Shown: one piece after another, positions 27,996-37,383 of the stretch
How the letters are laid out: the number at the start of each line of letters is the position of its first letter
How positions within the stretch are numbered: position 1 is the first letter of the stretch
NCBI RefSeq assembly: GCF_016757215.1
Contig: NZ_JAESIY010000002.1
Span: 248,001 to 312,000 of the forward strand
Length of the DNA: 64,000 bases
Reading direction: 5' to 3'
Source: Fulvivirga sediminis
Lineage (GTDB): Bacteria; Bacteroidota; Bacteroidia; Cytophagales; Cyclobacteriaceae
Made by a program: the position numbers and the translations under genes
Notes under the pieces: generated by a model
Databases searched by the model: none
Told to the model about the DNA's origin: nothing
Seen by the model: only the letters and a program-made list of their open reading frames with translations

Positions 27996-28599
27996 CAATA
28001 GGCTTGTCCCACCACTTTAATGCATCTAATTCCAATATTTGCGAATCACTAAATCTTTTTTTCACAACTCTCATTGGATTACCAACAACAATAGAATATG
28101 CAGGCACGTCCTTATTTACAAGTGTATTGGCACCAATAACAGCTCCATTACCAATAGTAACCCCGCCCAAAATAGTACATTTAGCTCCAATCCATACATC
28201 ATTTCCTATTGAAATATCACCCATTGATACCAATTCATTATGCTCATTTCCATTAAAAAAGTTTGTCATTAATGAACTTGTAGTTATCTTGTTAATATCA
28301 TGATTATGTGATTGAATGTCTACATTCCGAGCAATACTACAAAATTTACCAATTTTCACTTGATCAATTTTTGAATGAATAAAAATATTTGGCCCACTTA
28401 AAAATGAAAAGTCACCAATTGAAACCTTGCCGTCAATGTGAACACGTTTTAGAGTACACTTTTGCCCTATTGTAACTTCTCCCTTAATAAAGCTACCTTC
28501 TACAATCGAACTATCAGATATGTAAACAGATGACTTGCCTAAAATAATATTTCGTTCATTTATGTAATGAGCTATAAAATTCAATACCTTTTTAAGCAT
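27952..28599 (-). CDS. Hexapeptide-repeat acetyltransferase
   Basis: This 215-residue left-handed beta-helix acyltransferase of the CatB/maltose-acetyltransferase type has dense hexapeptide repeats ('VIGANTLVNKDV', 'VEGSFIKGEVTIGQKCTLKRVHIDG'). 'ARNVDIQSHNHDINKI' contains the catalytic His of the loop. 'SIGNDVWIGAKCTILGGVTIGNGAVIGANTLV' and 'YSIVVGNPMRVVKKRF' complete the classical C-terminus. It probably O-acetylates a sugar of the polymer. The stop overlaps the next gene. Confidence 0.85.
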   Translation of the reverse strand: MLKKVLNFIAHYINERNIILGKSSVYISDSSIVEGSFIKGEVTIGQKCTLKRVHIDGKVSIGDFSFLSGPNIFIHSKIDQVKIGKFCSIARNVDIQSHNHDINKITTSSLMTNFFNGNEHNELVSMGDISIGNDVWIGAKCTILGGVTIGNGAVIGANTLVNKDVPAYSIVVGNPMRVVKKRFSDSQILELDALKWWDKPIDEIREIYEGFEKSR

Positions 28600-28603
28600 T
28601 ATT

Positions 28604-29539
28604 TTACATTTTAATTTTAAGAAGAAATTTTTTATACATATTAATCACTAAAGAACTTTTCTTAAGATATGTCTTATGATATTTCCATGTACATAATTTT
28701 AACACTCTATTTAATGTCAAGTAAATCCCTTTAACCGGATATTCCAATCTATCCAGCCTATCCGCCATTAAAATATTGGAAATGATCTTTTCAAAAAAGT
28801 TAAGTTCCTTCTTCCATGTGTCTATATTGCTTGTATTAAATGATTGATTATACATTCCTTTTGTATACCAAATATCATTAATTTTAGCATCCTTTTTATT
28901 GTCATTAAAATTAATTAACTCAGGTGAGAGCATCTGATCTTCTAATTCTAGATCTAACCAATGCATTAATTCAAGTAAAACTAATCTAGGATTTGTTACT
29001 AAATCCTCATATTTCACAGAATACAAGTTATTTCCAACTTCCTCTACATATTCAAAATATGCATCAATAGAATTATTCCATGTTTTGATCGATGCTATCA
29101 AGCTTATATTCTCCAAATATTGTCCATTCTTCAGAGCACGTTTTCTGACATTTCTAAATGAAGCAACTACCGCCCTTCCATCTCTATAAACGTTTAACAA
29201 TTTTGCGCTGGGTAAGTATTCATTAAAGGAGAGAAATGCAAATATATTGCTTGGTGTTTTTTCCGATATATAATAAGTATTATCCGTAATTGAACTTTCA
29301 AAGAATGATTTAGTGAATTTCTGGAAATTTTCAATCAATTTCTCTTCATTCACATACATAGAAATAGAATCTCTTATTATGCTCTTTTTCATCTGGTCAA
29401 ATAAAATTGACATCTTGGGCATGTAAACAAACTCTGGCCCTCCATCAATTCTAGAGTGACTTATTAAAAGCTTTTGTACTAAAGAAGTTCCAGACCTTGG
29501 TGAACCCCCTATTAAAATAAATTTAGGAACTGAAGTCAT
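28604..29539 (-). CDS. PAPS-dependent sulfotransferase family protein
   Basis: This 311-residue protein has the two PAPS-binding elements of carbohydrate sulfotransferases. The 5'-phosphosulfate loop is 'FILIGGSPRSGTSLVQKLL' at the N-terminus, and a 3'-phosphate-binding region is seen in 'AKLLNVYRDGRAVVASFRN' near residue 120. The remaining C-terminus is helical and basic. It would transfer sulfate from PAPS to a capsule sugar at the cytoplasmic side before export. No PAPS-synthesis genes are in the window. Its neighbours are a hexapeptide acetyltransferase and an alpha/beta-hydrolase-like protein, so this part of the locus looks like a sugar-decoration module. Confidence 0.82.
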   Translation of the reverse strand: MTSVPKFILIGGSPRSGTSLVQKLLISHSRIDGGPEFVYMPKMSILFDQMKKSIIRDSISMYVNEEKLIENFQKFTKSFFESSITDNTYYISEKTPSNIFAFLSFNEYLPSAKLLNVYRDGRAVVASFRNVRKRALKNGQYLENISLIASIKTWNNSIDAYFEYVEEVGNNLYSVKYEDLVTNPRLVLLELMHWLDLELEDQMLSPELINFNDNKKDAKINDIWYTKGMYNQSFNTSNIDTWKKELNFFEKIISNILMADRLDRLEYPVKGIYLTLNRVLKLCTWKYHKTYLKKSSLVINMYKKFLLKIKM

Positions 29540-30213
29540 TTGATTATCAACGAACGATTTATAATATTATATAGATCTCCACTATTCCTTAAGTCCTTTA
29601 CTAAGGAATGATCATTGCTGTTCATAGGCATTAAATTTACCCCCTTTATAGCTTTTAACCTATTAGAATGTATTCTATCTAATCTGTGTTTCTTTGCATA
29701 CAAGATTTCAATATCACACTCCGTATTTAAATTTTCTAAATGTCTTTTTAGATCAAAACAAACATTAGGTTCATTACTCTTATCTGCACGAATACGTAAT
29801 TCGCGAATTTGGGACCTCCATCGTCGATCAACATAAATTGTTCTATAGAACCGATCAATAAAACTTTGTGGAGAAAATGCAATTATCTTATCAACTCTTA
29901 AAATTGATCCAAAATATATAGCCGCAAAACCTCCCATGGAACTACCCAAAAATACGACCCTTTTATAATTACCCTGCCCGATTCGCTCACGAAGTCTTTC
30001 TTTGAGCTTTAATAACCCATTAACGTTACTATCAGAATCTAAGTGATACCAAGCTTGCCTCAAATCTCGTATAAATAGTTTATCACATTTGATCTTCTTT
30101 AATACATTTTTGAATTCAAATACGGGTATCCCATATGCCTGATTAACACCTCCGAACGATACAAGAAGGTTATCATCTCCGAAACACTCTTGTTCAATAG
30201 AATTTTCATCCAT
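29536..30213 (-). CDS. Alpha/beta-hydrolase-like protein of capsule locus
   Basis: This 225-residue protein has a nucleophile elbow in 'VVFLGSSMGGFAAIYFG' (Gly-Ser-Ser-Met-Gly) followed by 'VDKIIAFSPQSFID', the usual strand-turn-helix of the alpha/beta-hydrolase fold. A candidate acid is in 'DIEILYAKKHRLDRIHS' and a catalytic His in 'MPMNSNDHSLVKDL'. It has no signal peptide. Related genes occur in bacterial surface-polysaccharide clusters, where their role (esterase, acyl-transfer or sensing) is not settled. It overlaps the sulfotransferase gene by 4 bases and the flippase gene by 8. Confidence 0.65.
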   Translation of the reverse strand: MDENSIEQECFGDDNLLVSFGGVNQAYGIPVFEFKNVLKKIKCDKLFIRDLRQAWYHLDSDSNVNGLLKLKERLRERIGQGNYKRVVFLGSSMGGFAAIYFGSILRVDKIIAFSPQSFIDRFYRTIYVDRRWRSQIRELRIRADKSNEPNVCFDLKRHLENLNTECDIEILYAKKHRLDRIHSNRLKAIKGVNLMPMNSNDHSLVKDLRNSGDLYNIINRSLIIK

Positions 30214-31645
30214 TACGCTTTAATATTTTCTCTATGACTATGGTTCTCAAGAACAACCACCCTGAGTTTTCAGTACCTATTAACCAAGTAGAATAAATAA
30301 CTAAACAGCTCATTAGATATGCCAACCTACTCCATAGCGAACTTAAATCAGCATAGTCGAATATAACGATAAATAAAACCAAAAAAATCAATGAAGGAAT
30401 TGTCACTTTAAAATGCTGGTAAAGACTTATACTTAGATAAGATCTAACGAAAAAGAAATTAATAACTGTTAAAGTATAAGTAACAACCACGTAACATATC
30501 AAAAAAGCTTTAATTCCATAAATCAATGCTACAATAAGTGGTATTAATTTTGCTAATTTTCTAAATACACCAATTTTAAAATTCTCTTTGGCCTTACCTG
30601 TACTAAGAAATGCATTAATAATAATTGCATTTACAGGAAAAGCAGCAGCAGACAGTATAAGAATTTTAAACATTAAGGTAGATGGAAGCCACTCGGCTCC
30701 GAACAGAATCAATATAAGATCTTCAGCCAGCACATAAAGCACTATAATTATATAACACGAGACCATCAACGCAACTGAAAGAAGATTGAAATATATTAAT
30801 CGAAATCTTGCTATATCGTTCTTAATAGAAGTTAACACTGGAAAAAAGACCTTCGAAATACTAGTAGAAGAAAGCTTGGTAACTTGATCCTTCAAGGTTT
30901 GAGCACGTGTATAAAAACCCAAAGTAGAAGCATTAAAAATCTTACCTATTAAAAGCACATCCAACCTTTCTGATATGGAAAACATGATTTGCTCTAGCAA
31001 CATAAAACTACTGAATGAAGAAATACGCTTAATTTCAGCATAACTAAAATCCCAAGAAGGTCGCCAACTGGAGGCATACCATAATAAAACACTCCCTATT
31101 ACAGCTCTTACAATATTTTGAATAACCAAACTATATACACCATACTCTTTAAATGCAAAAAACACTCCCACCAAACCTGCAATTACTGTTGATACGGCTA
31201 AGCGGATCGTCAAAGATTTAAATTTAAGTTCTTTCCTCAGAATTGAGATTTGAACGATATCAAAAGAGTTGAATATAAAGATTAATGAGAGCCACTTAAT
31301 TAATCTAGCAACTTCCTCACTCTCAAAAAAGTAACCAAACCAGTCAGAACAGAAATAGGTTAATACCGTAAGAAGGATTCCTATGATTATATTCATATAA
31401 AAAACAGATGTATACGTAAGATTGGTGCTATTATCATCTTGTATCAGCGCCGCTCCTAATCCAGCCTCAATAAAAACTTGGGCTACAGAAACAAAGACCA
31501 TAGCCATGCCTATTAAACCGAAATCTTCTGGAGTAAGCAGCCTGGTTAGAAAAACTGTTATAAAAAAAACAGCACCCTGCTGAAATACAGTGCCAAATAA
31601 ATCCCAAAAAAAAGCAGAAGTAGACCTTTTCTTTAATGATGTCAT
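30206..31645 (-). CDS. wzx: Wzx-type polysaccharide flippase
   Basis: This MOP-superfamily integral membrane protein of about 479 residues has about 12-14 helices. The first reads 'FFWDLFGTVFQQGAVFFITVFLTRLLTPEDFGLIGMA', the typical flippase start with 'RLLTPEDFG'. It transfers lipid-linked repeat units across the inner membrane. I chose the ATG at 31645 rather than an upstream TTG that overlaps wzc. It stands between the Wzc kinase and the decoration genes, in line with a Wzx/Wzy pathway. Confidence 0.88.
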   Translation of the reverse strand: MTSLKKRSTSAFFWDLFGTVFQQGAVFFITVFLTRLLTPEDFGLIGMAMVFVSVAQVFIEAGLGAALIQDDNSTNLTYTSVFYMNIIIGILLTVLTYFCSDWFGYFFESEEVARLIKWLSLIFIFNSFDIVQISILRKELKFKSLTIRLAVSTVIAGLVGVFFAFKEYGVYSLVIQNIVRAVIGSVLLWYASSWRPSWDFSYAEIKRISSFSSFMLLEQIMFSISERLDVLLIGKIFNASTLGFYTRAQTLKDQVTKLSSTSISKVFFPVLTSIKNDIARFRLIYFNLLSVALMVSCYIIIVLYVLAEDLILILFGAEWLPSTLMFKILILSAAAFPVNAIIINAFLSTGKAKENFKIGVFRKLAKLIPLIVALIYGIKAFLICYVVVTYTLTVINFFFVRSYLSISLYQHFKVTIPSLIFLVLFIVIFDYADLSSLWSRLAYLMSCLVIYSTWLIGTENSGWLFLRTIVIEKILKRNG

Positions 31646-31650
31646 TAAAA

Positions 31651-34053
31651 TCAATCAGTTTTTATTGACTCATCGCTATAGTAACCATAAGCATTACTAC
31701 CATAGCCATAGCCATAGCCGTATCCATAACCGTAACCATAGCCGTAACCAGGTCCACTTTTCAAAATGTCATTGAATAAAATACTAATATTTTTAATCTT
31801 ACCGTGCTCATATAATTCCTGAGCCGTTTTAACTGCCGGTTTTGGCGTATAATTTTGCCTTATTAAAAATATCGTATGATCCGTATACTTTGATAAAATA
31901 AAAGCATCTGTAACCAAAGCAATAGGAGGGGTATCTAAAATAATAAAATCATATTTCTCTTTAGCCATAGAAATGAGATTGTCCATTCGATCACTCATAA
32001 TTAATTCACTCGGGTTTGGAGGTACCGGCCCCCCACTTATTAGATCTAAATTTTCAATTATCGTACCTTGTATAACTTCATCAAACGTATTCATACCAGA
32101 AAGATAATTGCTTAGACCTATACTATTTGTTAACCCTAGGTCATCATATAGCCTAGGTTTCCTTAAGTCGGCTCCAATAATTAAGGTGCTTTTTCCTGAA
32201 ATAGACAAAACAGTTCCCAAGTTAATCGTAGTAAAAGTCTTTCCTTCTCCACTTATCGAACTATTAACCATAAAAACCTTTTTCTCTTTACCTTCAGTAA
32301 AATAATTCAAGTTTGACCTTAATGCTCTAAAAGCCTCTGCAACGGATGATTTAGGTTTTTCATAAACTACTAAATTCGTTTTTAGACCATTGTGTCCAAT
32401 ACCTCCTATAAAAGGTATAGTGGTAATATTTTCTATATCCTCTTTTGCCTGAATTTTATTATTAAGTAATTCTAATACCAAGAAAAAAACTAATGGTACA
32501 ATTAATCCCAAGACTATCGCTACACCAAAAATCTGAAAAGGCTTCGGACTCAACTTACCGCCAGAAACCATTGGAGGATTAACAACTACAATATCCGAAC
32601 TAGTCGAAGCTCTGGAGATCCCTGCTTCAGCTCTTTTTTGAAGTAAAAAAGTATATAAATTTTCTTGTAGCGAATAATTTCTCTGAATAGTCAATAGCTG
32701 CTGTTCTAACTTTGGAAGAGTTTTCATTTCTTTCTCCAATAATTGAATTTGATTATTCACAAATCTTAAATTGATCTGCTGAGTAGATTTATAATTTTCA
32801 ACACCTTCCAATATAGCCTTTCTTAATTGCTGAACTTTTGCAGATTTTTGCTCAAATAACGGGTTTTGATCATACAAGCCTCTGTTTTTAAACTCAGCTA
32901 TCTGCCCCTCTACTTCTATCAATTCATTAATTAGCCCTACTAATACGGCATCTGTTATGCCAACACTTGTAGGTGTAACTATTTTATCATAGTTCTTACC
33001 TGACTTCAAATAATCTGAAATATATTCGAAATAACTCTTTTGTAACAGCCAGTTGACCTTATTAGATTCGAGTGCCTCCAATCTCTCATATAACCTAGTA
33101 GTCTCCTCATCAACACTAACGGGTAAATTATCTTGCTTAAACCTTAATATAGCTTCTTCAAAATATTGCAAAGAATCTTTAATATCTTTAATTTGTTTAT
33201 CTAAAAAAGCGATAGACTTAGTTGCTGCTGAATTCTTCTTATCTACATCGTACTGCTGATATTTATCTATAAACCTATTTATGAAAGCAACCTCCTTGGC
33301 AGGTATTGCCCCCTTAATAGAAAGATTTACCACAGAAGCTCCCTGTTGCGCCCAACTAGCATCCAGTTTATTAGCATAGCCTTTTGCTAACATTACAGGG
33401 TCATTAAATTTTATAATAAACCGTTTATCCAGTAGTGATTCAGGAACATCTTTCTTCAAAGTAAAAAATAATTTATACCCGTCAATATTCACTGTATCCA
33501 AATAATTAACTGCTTCATCAATGATAGTAGACTCACTATTATCATCACTGACCCTTTCTAATCTAATTTTATTATTTGACAACATAGTAATTGCCAAAGA
33601 TTTACCCCAAGGTTGCATTGTGTCCTCAACAGGACGGATCTGAATTGGAAAATCCTTATCATATACCTCAACAGTTTTTATATTCCCCTCTCTATAAAAA
33701 CTGACCATGAATCCCAGATCCTCTACAACAGCTTGTAATAAAGAATACGATTTTAGTATATACAGTTCATTATAAAAGTTTCTATAGGGGTTAACGAGCG
33801 CATTATTATAAAGAAACTTTGCGCCAGCATTTTCCTCGTTTTCCTTAATGATAATTGACGCCTTGACAGGATAGATATCCGTACTATACCTATTAACTAG
33901 GTACGCACAAGAAACGGAAATAAATAAAGCAAGAACAAACACGTACCAATATTTAGCCGCACTTGTAAGAACCCTCAAATAATTAATTTGAATACCACCT
34001 GAAGTTCCTTTTTTAGGAGCGTCATCAAATTCATCGAAATCAGACATATCCAT
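31651..34053 (-). CDS. wzc: Wzc-like polysaccharide copolymerase and BY-kinase
   Basis: This 800-residue bacterial tyrosine kinase controls chain length and export together with the Wza-like gene beside it. The N-terminal Wzz domain has one membrane helix at about residues 36-56, then a long periplasmic coiled coil (about 280-480). A second helix follows a 'GGKLSPKPFQIFG' element near 510-535. The kinase domain has Walker A 'SGEGKTFTTINLG' (about 600-612), Walker A' 'IIGADLRKPRL' and Walker B 'YDFIILDTPP'. The C-terminal tail is rich in tyrosines: eight Gly-Tyr dipeptides in a row, then 'AYGYY'. Such tails are autophosphorylation clusters, but an uninterrupted Gly-Tyr run is unusual. Confidence 0.93.
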   Translation of the reverse strand: MDMSDFDEFDDAPKKGTSGGIQINYLRVLTSAAKYWYVFVLALFISVSCAYLVNRYSTDIYPVKASIIIKENEENAGAKFLYNNALVNPYRNFYNELYILKSYSLLQAVVEDLGFMVSFYREGNIKTVEVYDKDFPIQIRPVEDTMQPWGKSLAITMLSNNKIRLERVSDDNSESTIIDEAVNYLDTVNIDGYKLFFTLKKDVPESLLDKRFIIKFNDPVMLAKGYANKLDASWAQQGASVVNLSIKGAIPAKEVAFINRFIDKYQQYDVDKKNSAATKSIAFLDKQIKDIKDSLQYFEEAILRFKQDNLPVSVDEETTRLYERLEALESNKVNWLLQKSYFEYISDYLKSGKNYDKIVTPTSVGITDAVLVGLINELIEVEGQIAEFKNRGLYDQNPLFEQKSAKVQQLRKAILEGVENYKSTQQINLRFVNNQIQLLEKEMKTLPKLEQQLLTIQRNYSLQENLYTFLLQKRAEAGISRASTSSDIVVVNPPMVSGGKLSPKPFQIFGVAIVLGLIVPLVFFLVLELLNNKIQAKEDIENITTIPFIGGIGHNGLKTNLVVYEKPKSSVAEAFRALRSNLNYFTEGKEKKVFMVNSSISGEGKTFTTINLGTVLSISGKSTLIIGADLRKPRLYDDLGLTNSIGLSNYLSGMNTFDEVIQGTIIENLDLISGGPVPPNPSELIMSDRMDNLISMAKEKYDFIILDTPPIALVTDAFILSKYTDHTIFLIRQNYTPKPAVKTAQELYEHGKIKNISILFNDILKSGPGYGYGYGYGYGYGYGYGSNAYGYYSDESIKTD
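31700..31750 (-). repeat. Hexamer-repeat tract encoding (Gly-Tyr)8 in wzc
   Basis: Eight adjacent in-frame copies of the hexamer GGNTAY encode the Gly-Tyr tail. Codon third positions vary (GGT, GGC, GGA; TAC, TAT), so the copies are similar but not identical. Gain or loss of a unit would keep the frame. Confidence 0.8.
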
Positions 34054-34060
34054 GCTTTAA

Positions 34061-34852
34061 TTATCTAGTTAAAAGAGTTACAACTAATAAGACAGCAGAA
34101 ACAGCAGAAGTGATCACTCCTAAATTTTGAGCAAAATATCTTTTAAACGCTCGTTGCCTCAAAGGCGGAACTATTATCACATCATTTTGCTGCACATAAA
34201 AATACTCTGATTCTATATAATCTTCTTTTAGCAAGTCTATATAAAATATTTCCGAAGTATTCCCTTTCTGTCTGATGACCTTAACATTACTTCTATCAGC
34301 TAATTCTGTAAAGCCTCCGGATAATCCAATAGCTTCCATCATAGTAACTCTAGTATTTTGAGAGTTAACAACTTTTTCCCCATTGATTTCCCCTAAAACA
34401 GTGAACCTAAAATTCAACAACCTTATCCTTACCACGGCATCTGAAAGATATTTATTAACAATAGTTTGCATTTTATCTTGTGCCTCAAAAACTGTTAATC
34501 CTGCAACTCCTACTTTGCCCACTACTGGATACTCAATTTTACCATTTACATCTACCAAAACACCTCTTAAATTAATATTACTATTACCACCTATATTATC
34601 CATATTTGGGTTTACCTTAGAGAAAAAATCATACTCCTCATCAGTAATACTCTCAAAATTGATGTATAATACATCCAACGGCTGTATTCTGTATTCTTGA
34701 ACATCCATTTGATGTGTTCTTAACACTGAATCCTTAGGGATCTCATCTAAATGCTTGAGTTCATCTTTTTCTTGGAGGTAAACCAGTTTTTTATTAGGGA
34801 CACACGAGGTGATTAGTAAGGCTATCGAGAGATAGAATAGAAGTCTCTTCAT
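34061..34852 (-). CDS. wza: Wza-like polysaccharide export lipoprotein
   Basis: This 263-residue outer-membrane export protein of the OPX family has a lipoprotein signal ('FYLSIALLITSC', Cys near residue 17). The poly-export domain includes 'YRIQPLDVLYINFESI' and 'GVLVDVNGKIEYPVVGKVGVAGLTVFEAQ', and an SLBB-like 'FTVLGEINGEKVVNSQNTRVTMMEAIGLSGG' follows. A hydrophobic C-terminal helix ('NLGVITSAVSAVLLVVTLLT') resembles the short Bacteroidota type; E. coli Wza is longer. It lies 7 bases before wzc in the same operon and forms the outer-membrane channel. Confidence 0.9.
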   Translation of the reverse strand: MKRLLFYLSIALLITSCVPNKKLVYLQEKDELKHLDEIPKDSVLRTHQMDVQEYRIQPLDVLYINFESITDEEYDFFSKVNPNMDNIGGNSNINLRGVLVDVNGKIEYPVVGKVGVAGLTVFEAQDKMQTIVNKYLSDAVVRIRLLNFRFTVLGEINGEKVVNSQNTRVTMMEAIGLSGGFTELADRSNVKVIRQKGNTSEIFYIDLLKEDYIESEYFYVQQNDVIIVPPLRQRAFKRYFAQNLGVITSAVSAVLLVVTLLTR

Positions 34853-34868
34853 CTTCAGTGGTTAGGGT

Positions 34869-35828
34869 CTAATTATTCTGTAAAAATTCTTCGTACCAAC
34901 TATAAACAGATGCTAAACCTTCCTTAAATTTAACTTCTGGTTCATATTCTAAGGAGGTGGTTATTTTGGTTATATCGGCCTTAGAGTGTTTTACATCTCC
35001 TTTTCTTTCAGGGCCATAGTTGGCTTTGATGTCTTTCCCCGAAATATCTTTGAGCATATCAATCATTTCATTCAGGCTGGTTTGCTCTCCACAGGCTACA
35101 TTATAAACCTGATTAAGCGCATCCTCATTTTCTGTAAAGATCGCTTTAACATTAGCCTGAACAGCATTATCTACAAAAGTGAAATCTCTGGATGTGTGTC
35201 CATCTCCATTAATAGTGGGCTCATTGCCTTCTATAAAAGCCTGACAAAATAATGGTATTACCGCAGCATATGGGTTTTTAGGATTTTGTTTTGGCCCAAA
35301 TACATTGAAATACCTAAATCCCACATAATTAAGTCCATATGTTTTCTTAAATACGTCTGCATATAGTTCCACCGCATATTTGGTGATAGCATAAGGACTA
35401 AGTGGATTGCCAATATTATCTTCTACCTTAGGTAATGTTTTACTATCTCCATATGTACTTGAAGAACAAGCCAGTGTTACTCTACCTACTTTATTTTGAA
35501 CAGCTGCATGCAATACATTAACCGTTCCCAATACATTTACTTCTGTTGAAAGCATTGGGTTTTCGATAGATCTAGGGACTGATCCTAGTGCAGCTTGGTG
35601 AGAAATGGCATCAAATCCTTGAGTAAGCTCAACCATTTTCTCATAATCTCGGATATCTTCCTGAAAAAAAGAAAACTTAGGATTATCAATAAACTCCTCT
35701 ATATTAGAATGATACCCGTTAGAAAGGTTATCAATCACTCTAACCTCTGTTACCCTAGAGTCATTTAATAATGCTGCTACTAAATTAGATCCTATAAACC
35801 CGGCTCCTCCGGTTACAATTACTTTCAT
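34869..35828 (-). CDS. NAD-dependent epimerase (UDP-hexose/HexNAc 4-epimerase type)
   Basis: This 319-residue extended SDR enzyme has the NAD-binding 'GGAGFIGSNL' and the 'YAITKYAVELYADV' catalytic Tyr-Lys pair. 'SSSTYGDSKTLP' supplies the serine/threonine, and 'YFNVFGPKQNPKNPYAAVIP' is the substrate loop. This pattern fits the WbpP/TviC/Gne group of UDP-GlcNAc(A)/GalNAc(A) 4-epimerases. It is the third gene of the operon after kdsA and feeds an epimerised sugar nucleotide to the transferases. GalE-like specificity for glucose cannot be excluded. Confidence 0.85.
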   Translation of the reverse strand: MKVIVTGGAGFIGSNLVAALLNDSRVTEVRVIDNLSNGYHSNIEEFIDNPKFSFFQEDIRDYEKMVELTQGFDAISHQAALGSVPRSIENPMLSTEVNVLGTVNVLHAAVQNKVGRVTLACSSSTYGDSKTLPKVEDNIGNPLSPYAITKYAVELYADVFKKTYGLNYVGFRYFNVFGPKQNPKNPYAAVIPLFCQAFIEGNEPTINGDGHTSRDFTFVDNAVQANVKAIFTENEDALNQVYNVACGEQTSLNEMIDMLKDISGKDIKANYGPERKGDVKHSKADITKITTSLEYEPEVKFKEGLASVYSWYEEFLQNN

Positions 35829-35861
35829 GAAAAGTTATTCTGACTTATTCTATTCAAAAAA

Positions 35862-36707
35862 TTACAGCTGAGTGTATCTATTTCCTACAGCCCAAACTTC
35901 TTTTAGCATTCTTAAAAAATCATCAATTTCATGTAGAGGAATCATATTTGGCCCATCGCTCAATGCTACTGAAGGATTTGGATGGGTTTCAATAAAGAAT
36001 CCATCTACTCCCGCTGCGGCGGCGGCTCTGGCTAAGAAAGGAGCAAACTCCCTCTGCCCGCCTGATGCTCCTCCTGCTCCGCCTGGCTGCTGTACACTAT
36101 GAGTAACATCGAATACAACAGGAGAATACTGCCTCATTACAGGCAATCCTCGCATATCTACCACCAAATTATGGTAACCAAAGCTAGCTCCACGCTCTGT
36201 TAAACATACATTATTGTTTCCTGCTCCCCTCACTTTATCAACCGCATATTTCATATCTTCAGGAGCCATAAACTGTCCTCTTTTTACCTTTACGGCTTTA
36301 CCAGTATTGGCTGCAGCCAACAATAGATCTGTTTGACGACAAAGAAATGCAGGTATTTGGAGTACATCAACTACAGATGCTACTTCCTCAGCCTGATATG
36401 ATTCATGAATATCGGTCACTACCGGTACCCCAAGATCTTTCTTTACTCTTTCTAATATCTGCAATCCACCTTCAATACCCTTACCTCTATATGATCCTGC
36501 AGATGTTCTGTTAGCTTTATCAAATGAAGCCTTAAAAACATAATCAATATCTAATTCCTTACATACGGATTTAACCTTCTCTCCGGTTTCCATACATATA
36601 TCATAACTCTCAGCTGCACATGGGCCAGCAAAAAGAACCATTCGCTCACCACCTAATACTATCTTATCAGTAATGTGCATCTTTTCCTTAGACTTCTCTA
36701 AACTCAC
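35862..36707 (-). CDS. kdsA: 3-deoxy-8-phosphooctulonate synthase
   Basis: This enzyme condenses arabinose 5-phosphate with phosphoenolpyruvate to Kdo-8-phosphate for the LPS inner core; it is cytosolic. The 281-residue TIM barrel shows '[18 protein letters not shown]', '[20 protein letters not shown]', 'PVVTDIHE', '[17 protein letters not shown]' and '[20 protein letters not shown]', all KdsA hallmarks. The frame starts with GTG at 36707, overlapping the kdsC stop as GTGA; a later ATG at residue 10 ('MHITDKIVL') is also possible. It is directly coupled to kdsC. Confidence 0.95.
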   Translation of the reverse strand: MSLEKSKEKMHITDKIVLGGERMVLFAGPCAAESYDICMETGEKVKSVCKELDIDYVFKASFDKANRTSAGSYRGKGIEGGLQILERVKKDLGVPVVTDIHESYQAEEVASVVDVLQIPAFLCRQTDLLLAAANTGKAVKVKRGQFMAPEDMKYAVDKVRGAGNNNVCLTERGASFGYHNLVVDMRGLPVMRQYSPVVFDVTHSVQQPGGAGGASGGQREFAPFLARAAAAAGVDGFFIETHPNPSVALSDGPNMIPLHEIDDFLRMLKEVWAVGNRYTQL

Positions 36708-37252
36708 GCTTTATATTGATTTATAATATTCTCTAACATATCTTGAGCTGACAATATAAAATCTGCCGCTTCTCTTATTACTCCCCTGCCACCTTCTTTT
36801 TCTGTTATAAGATCCGCCTCAGCTTTTACATACTCTACACCATCAGCAGGCACTATGCCTAAACCAGCATTGATTATCACCTTAAGATCTATGATATCAT
36901 CTCCTATGTAGGCTACCTGCTCGTCCTTTAGATTATATTCAGACAGGATATCTTTATATACTGCAAATTTATCTTTAATCCCCTGGTAAAAAAAATCTAA
37001 CTTCAATTCTTTGCATCTTCTTTCGACTAATGCGGATTCACGTCCGGTGATTGCCCCTACAATAAGACCAGAGTTTCTTAAGTGTTTTATAATCTGACCA
37101 TCTTTTACATTGAAAACTTTCGTTTCATCCCCAGAATTACTGTACACTATACCTCCATCGGTAAGTACACCATCCACATCAAAAACAAAAGCCTTAATGT
37201 TCTTCGCCTTCTCAATCTGAGATTGAGTATATTTTTTCAAGATAATTTCCAT
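36704..37252 (-). CDS. kdsC: 3-deoxy-D-manno-octulosonate 8-phosphate phosphatase
   Basis: This 182-residue C0-type HAD phosphatase dephosphorylates Kdo-8-P, the product of the adjacent kdsA. Motif I is '[13 protein letters not shown]', motif II is 'GAITGRES', the conserved Lys is in 'GIKDKFAVY', and '[13 protein letters not shown]' is motif III. The position as first gene of the operon, a GTGA overlap with kdsA, and normal length for KdsC make the assignment firm. A paralogue serves the NeuB-like gene (24582-25067). Confidence 0.93.
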   Translation of the reverse strand: MEIILKKYTQSQIEKAKNIKAFVFDVDGVLTDGGIVYSNSGDETKVFNVKDGQIIKHLRNSGLIVGAITGRESALVERRCKELKLDFFYQGIKDKFAVYKDILSEYNLKDEQVAYIGDDIIDLKVIINAGLGIVPADGVEYVKAEADLITEKEGGRGVIREAADFILSAQDMLENIINQYKA

Positions 37253-37269
37253 TCTTTCATAAAATCGAC

Positions 37270-37277
37270 CAAATATA
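37270..37277 (-). promoter_or_regulatory. Putative promoter (-7 box) of the capsule operon
   Basis: TATATTTG on the minus strand perfectly matches TAnnTTTG and lies 17 bases before the kdsC ATG. No clear -33 TTG is seen. It is the only strong candidate upstream of the 29-kb minus-strand run. Confidence 0.45.
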
Positions 37278-37383
37278 ACAGGATTATTTTTTGTTACCTT
37301 TAATAAATAGAGCTTTTATAATTAGATTAAATCATATTTTCCATTATGGCACTTTTAATCCTAACAAGAAAAGTTCTTGGTGT

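Noticed and set aside
31700-31750. Short tandem repeat as a possible CRISPR array
   Set aside because: The repeats are 6 bases long, have no spacers and encode the Gly-Tyr tail of wzc.
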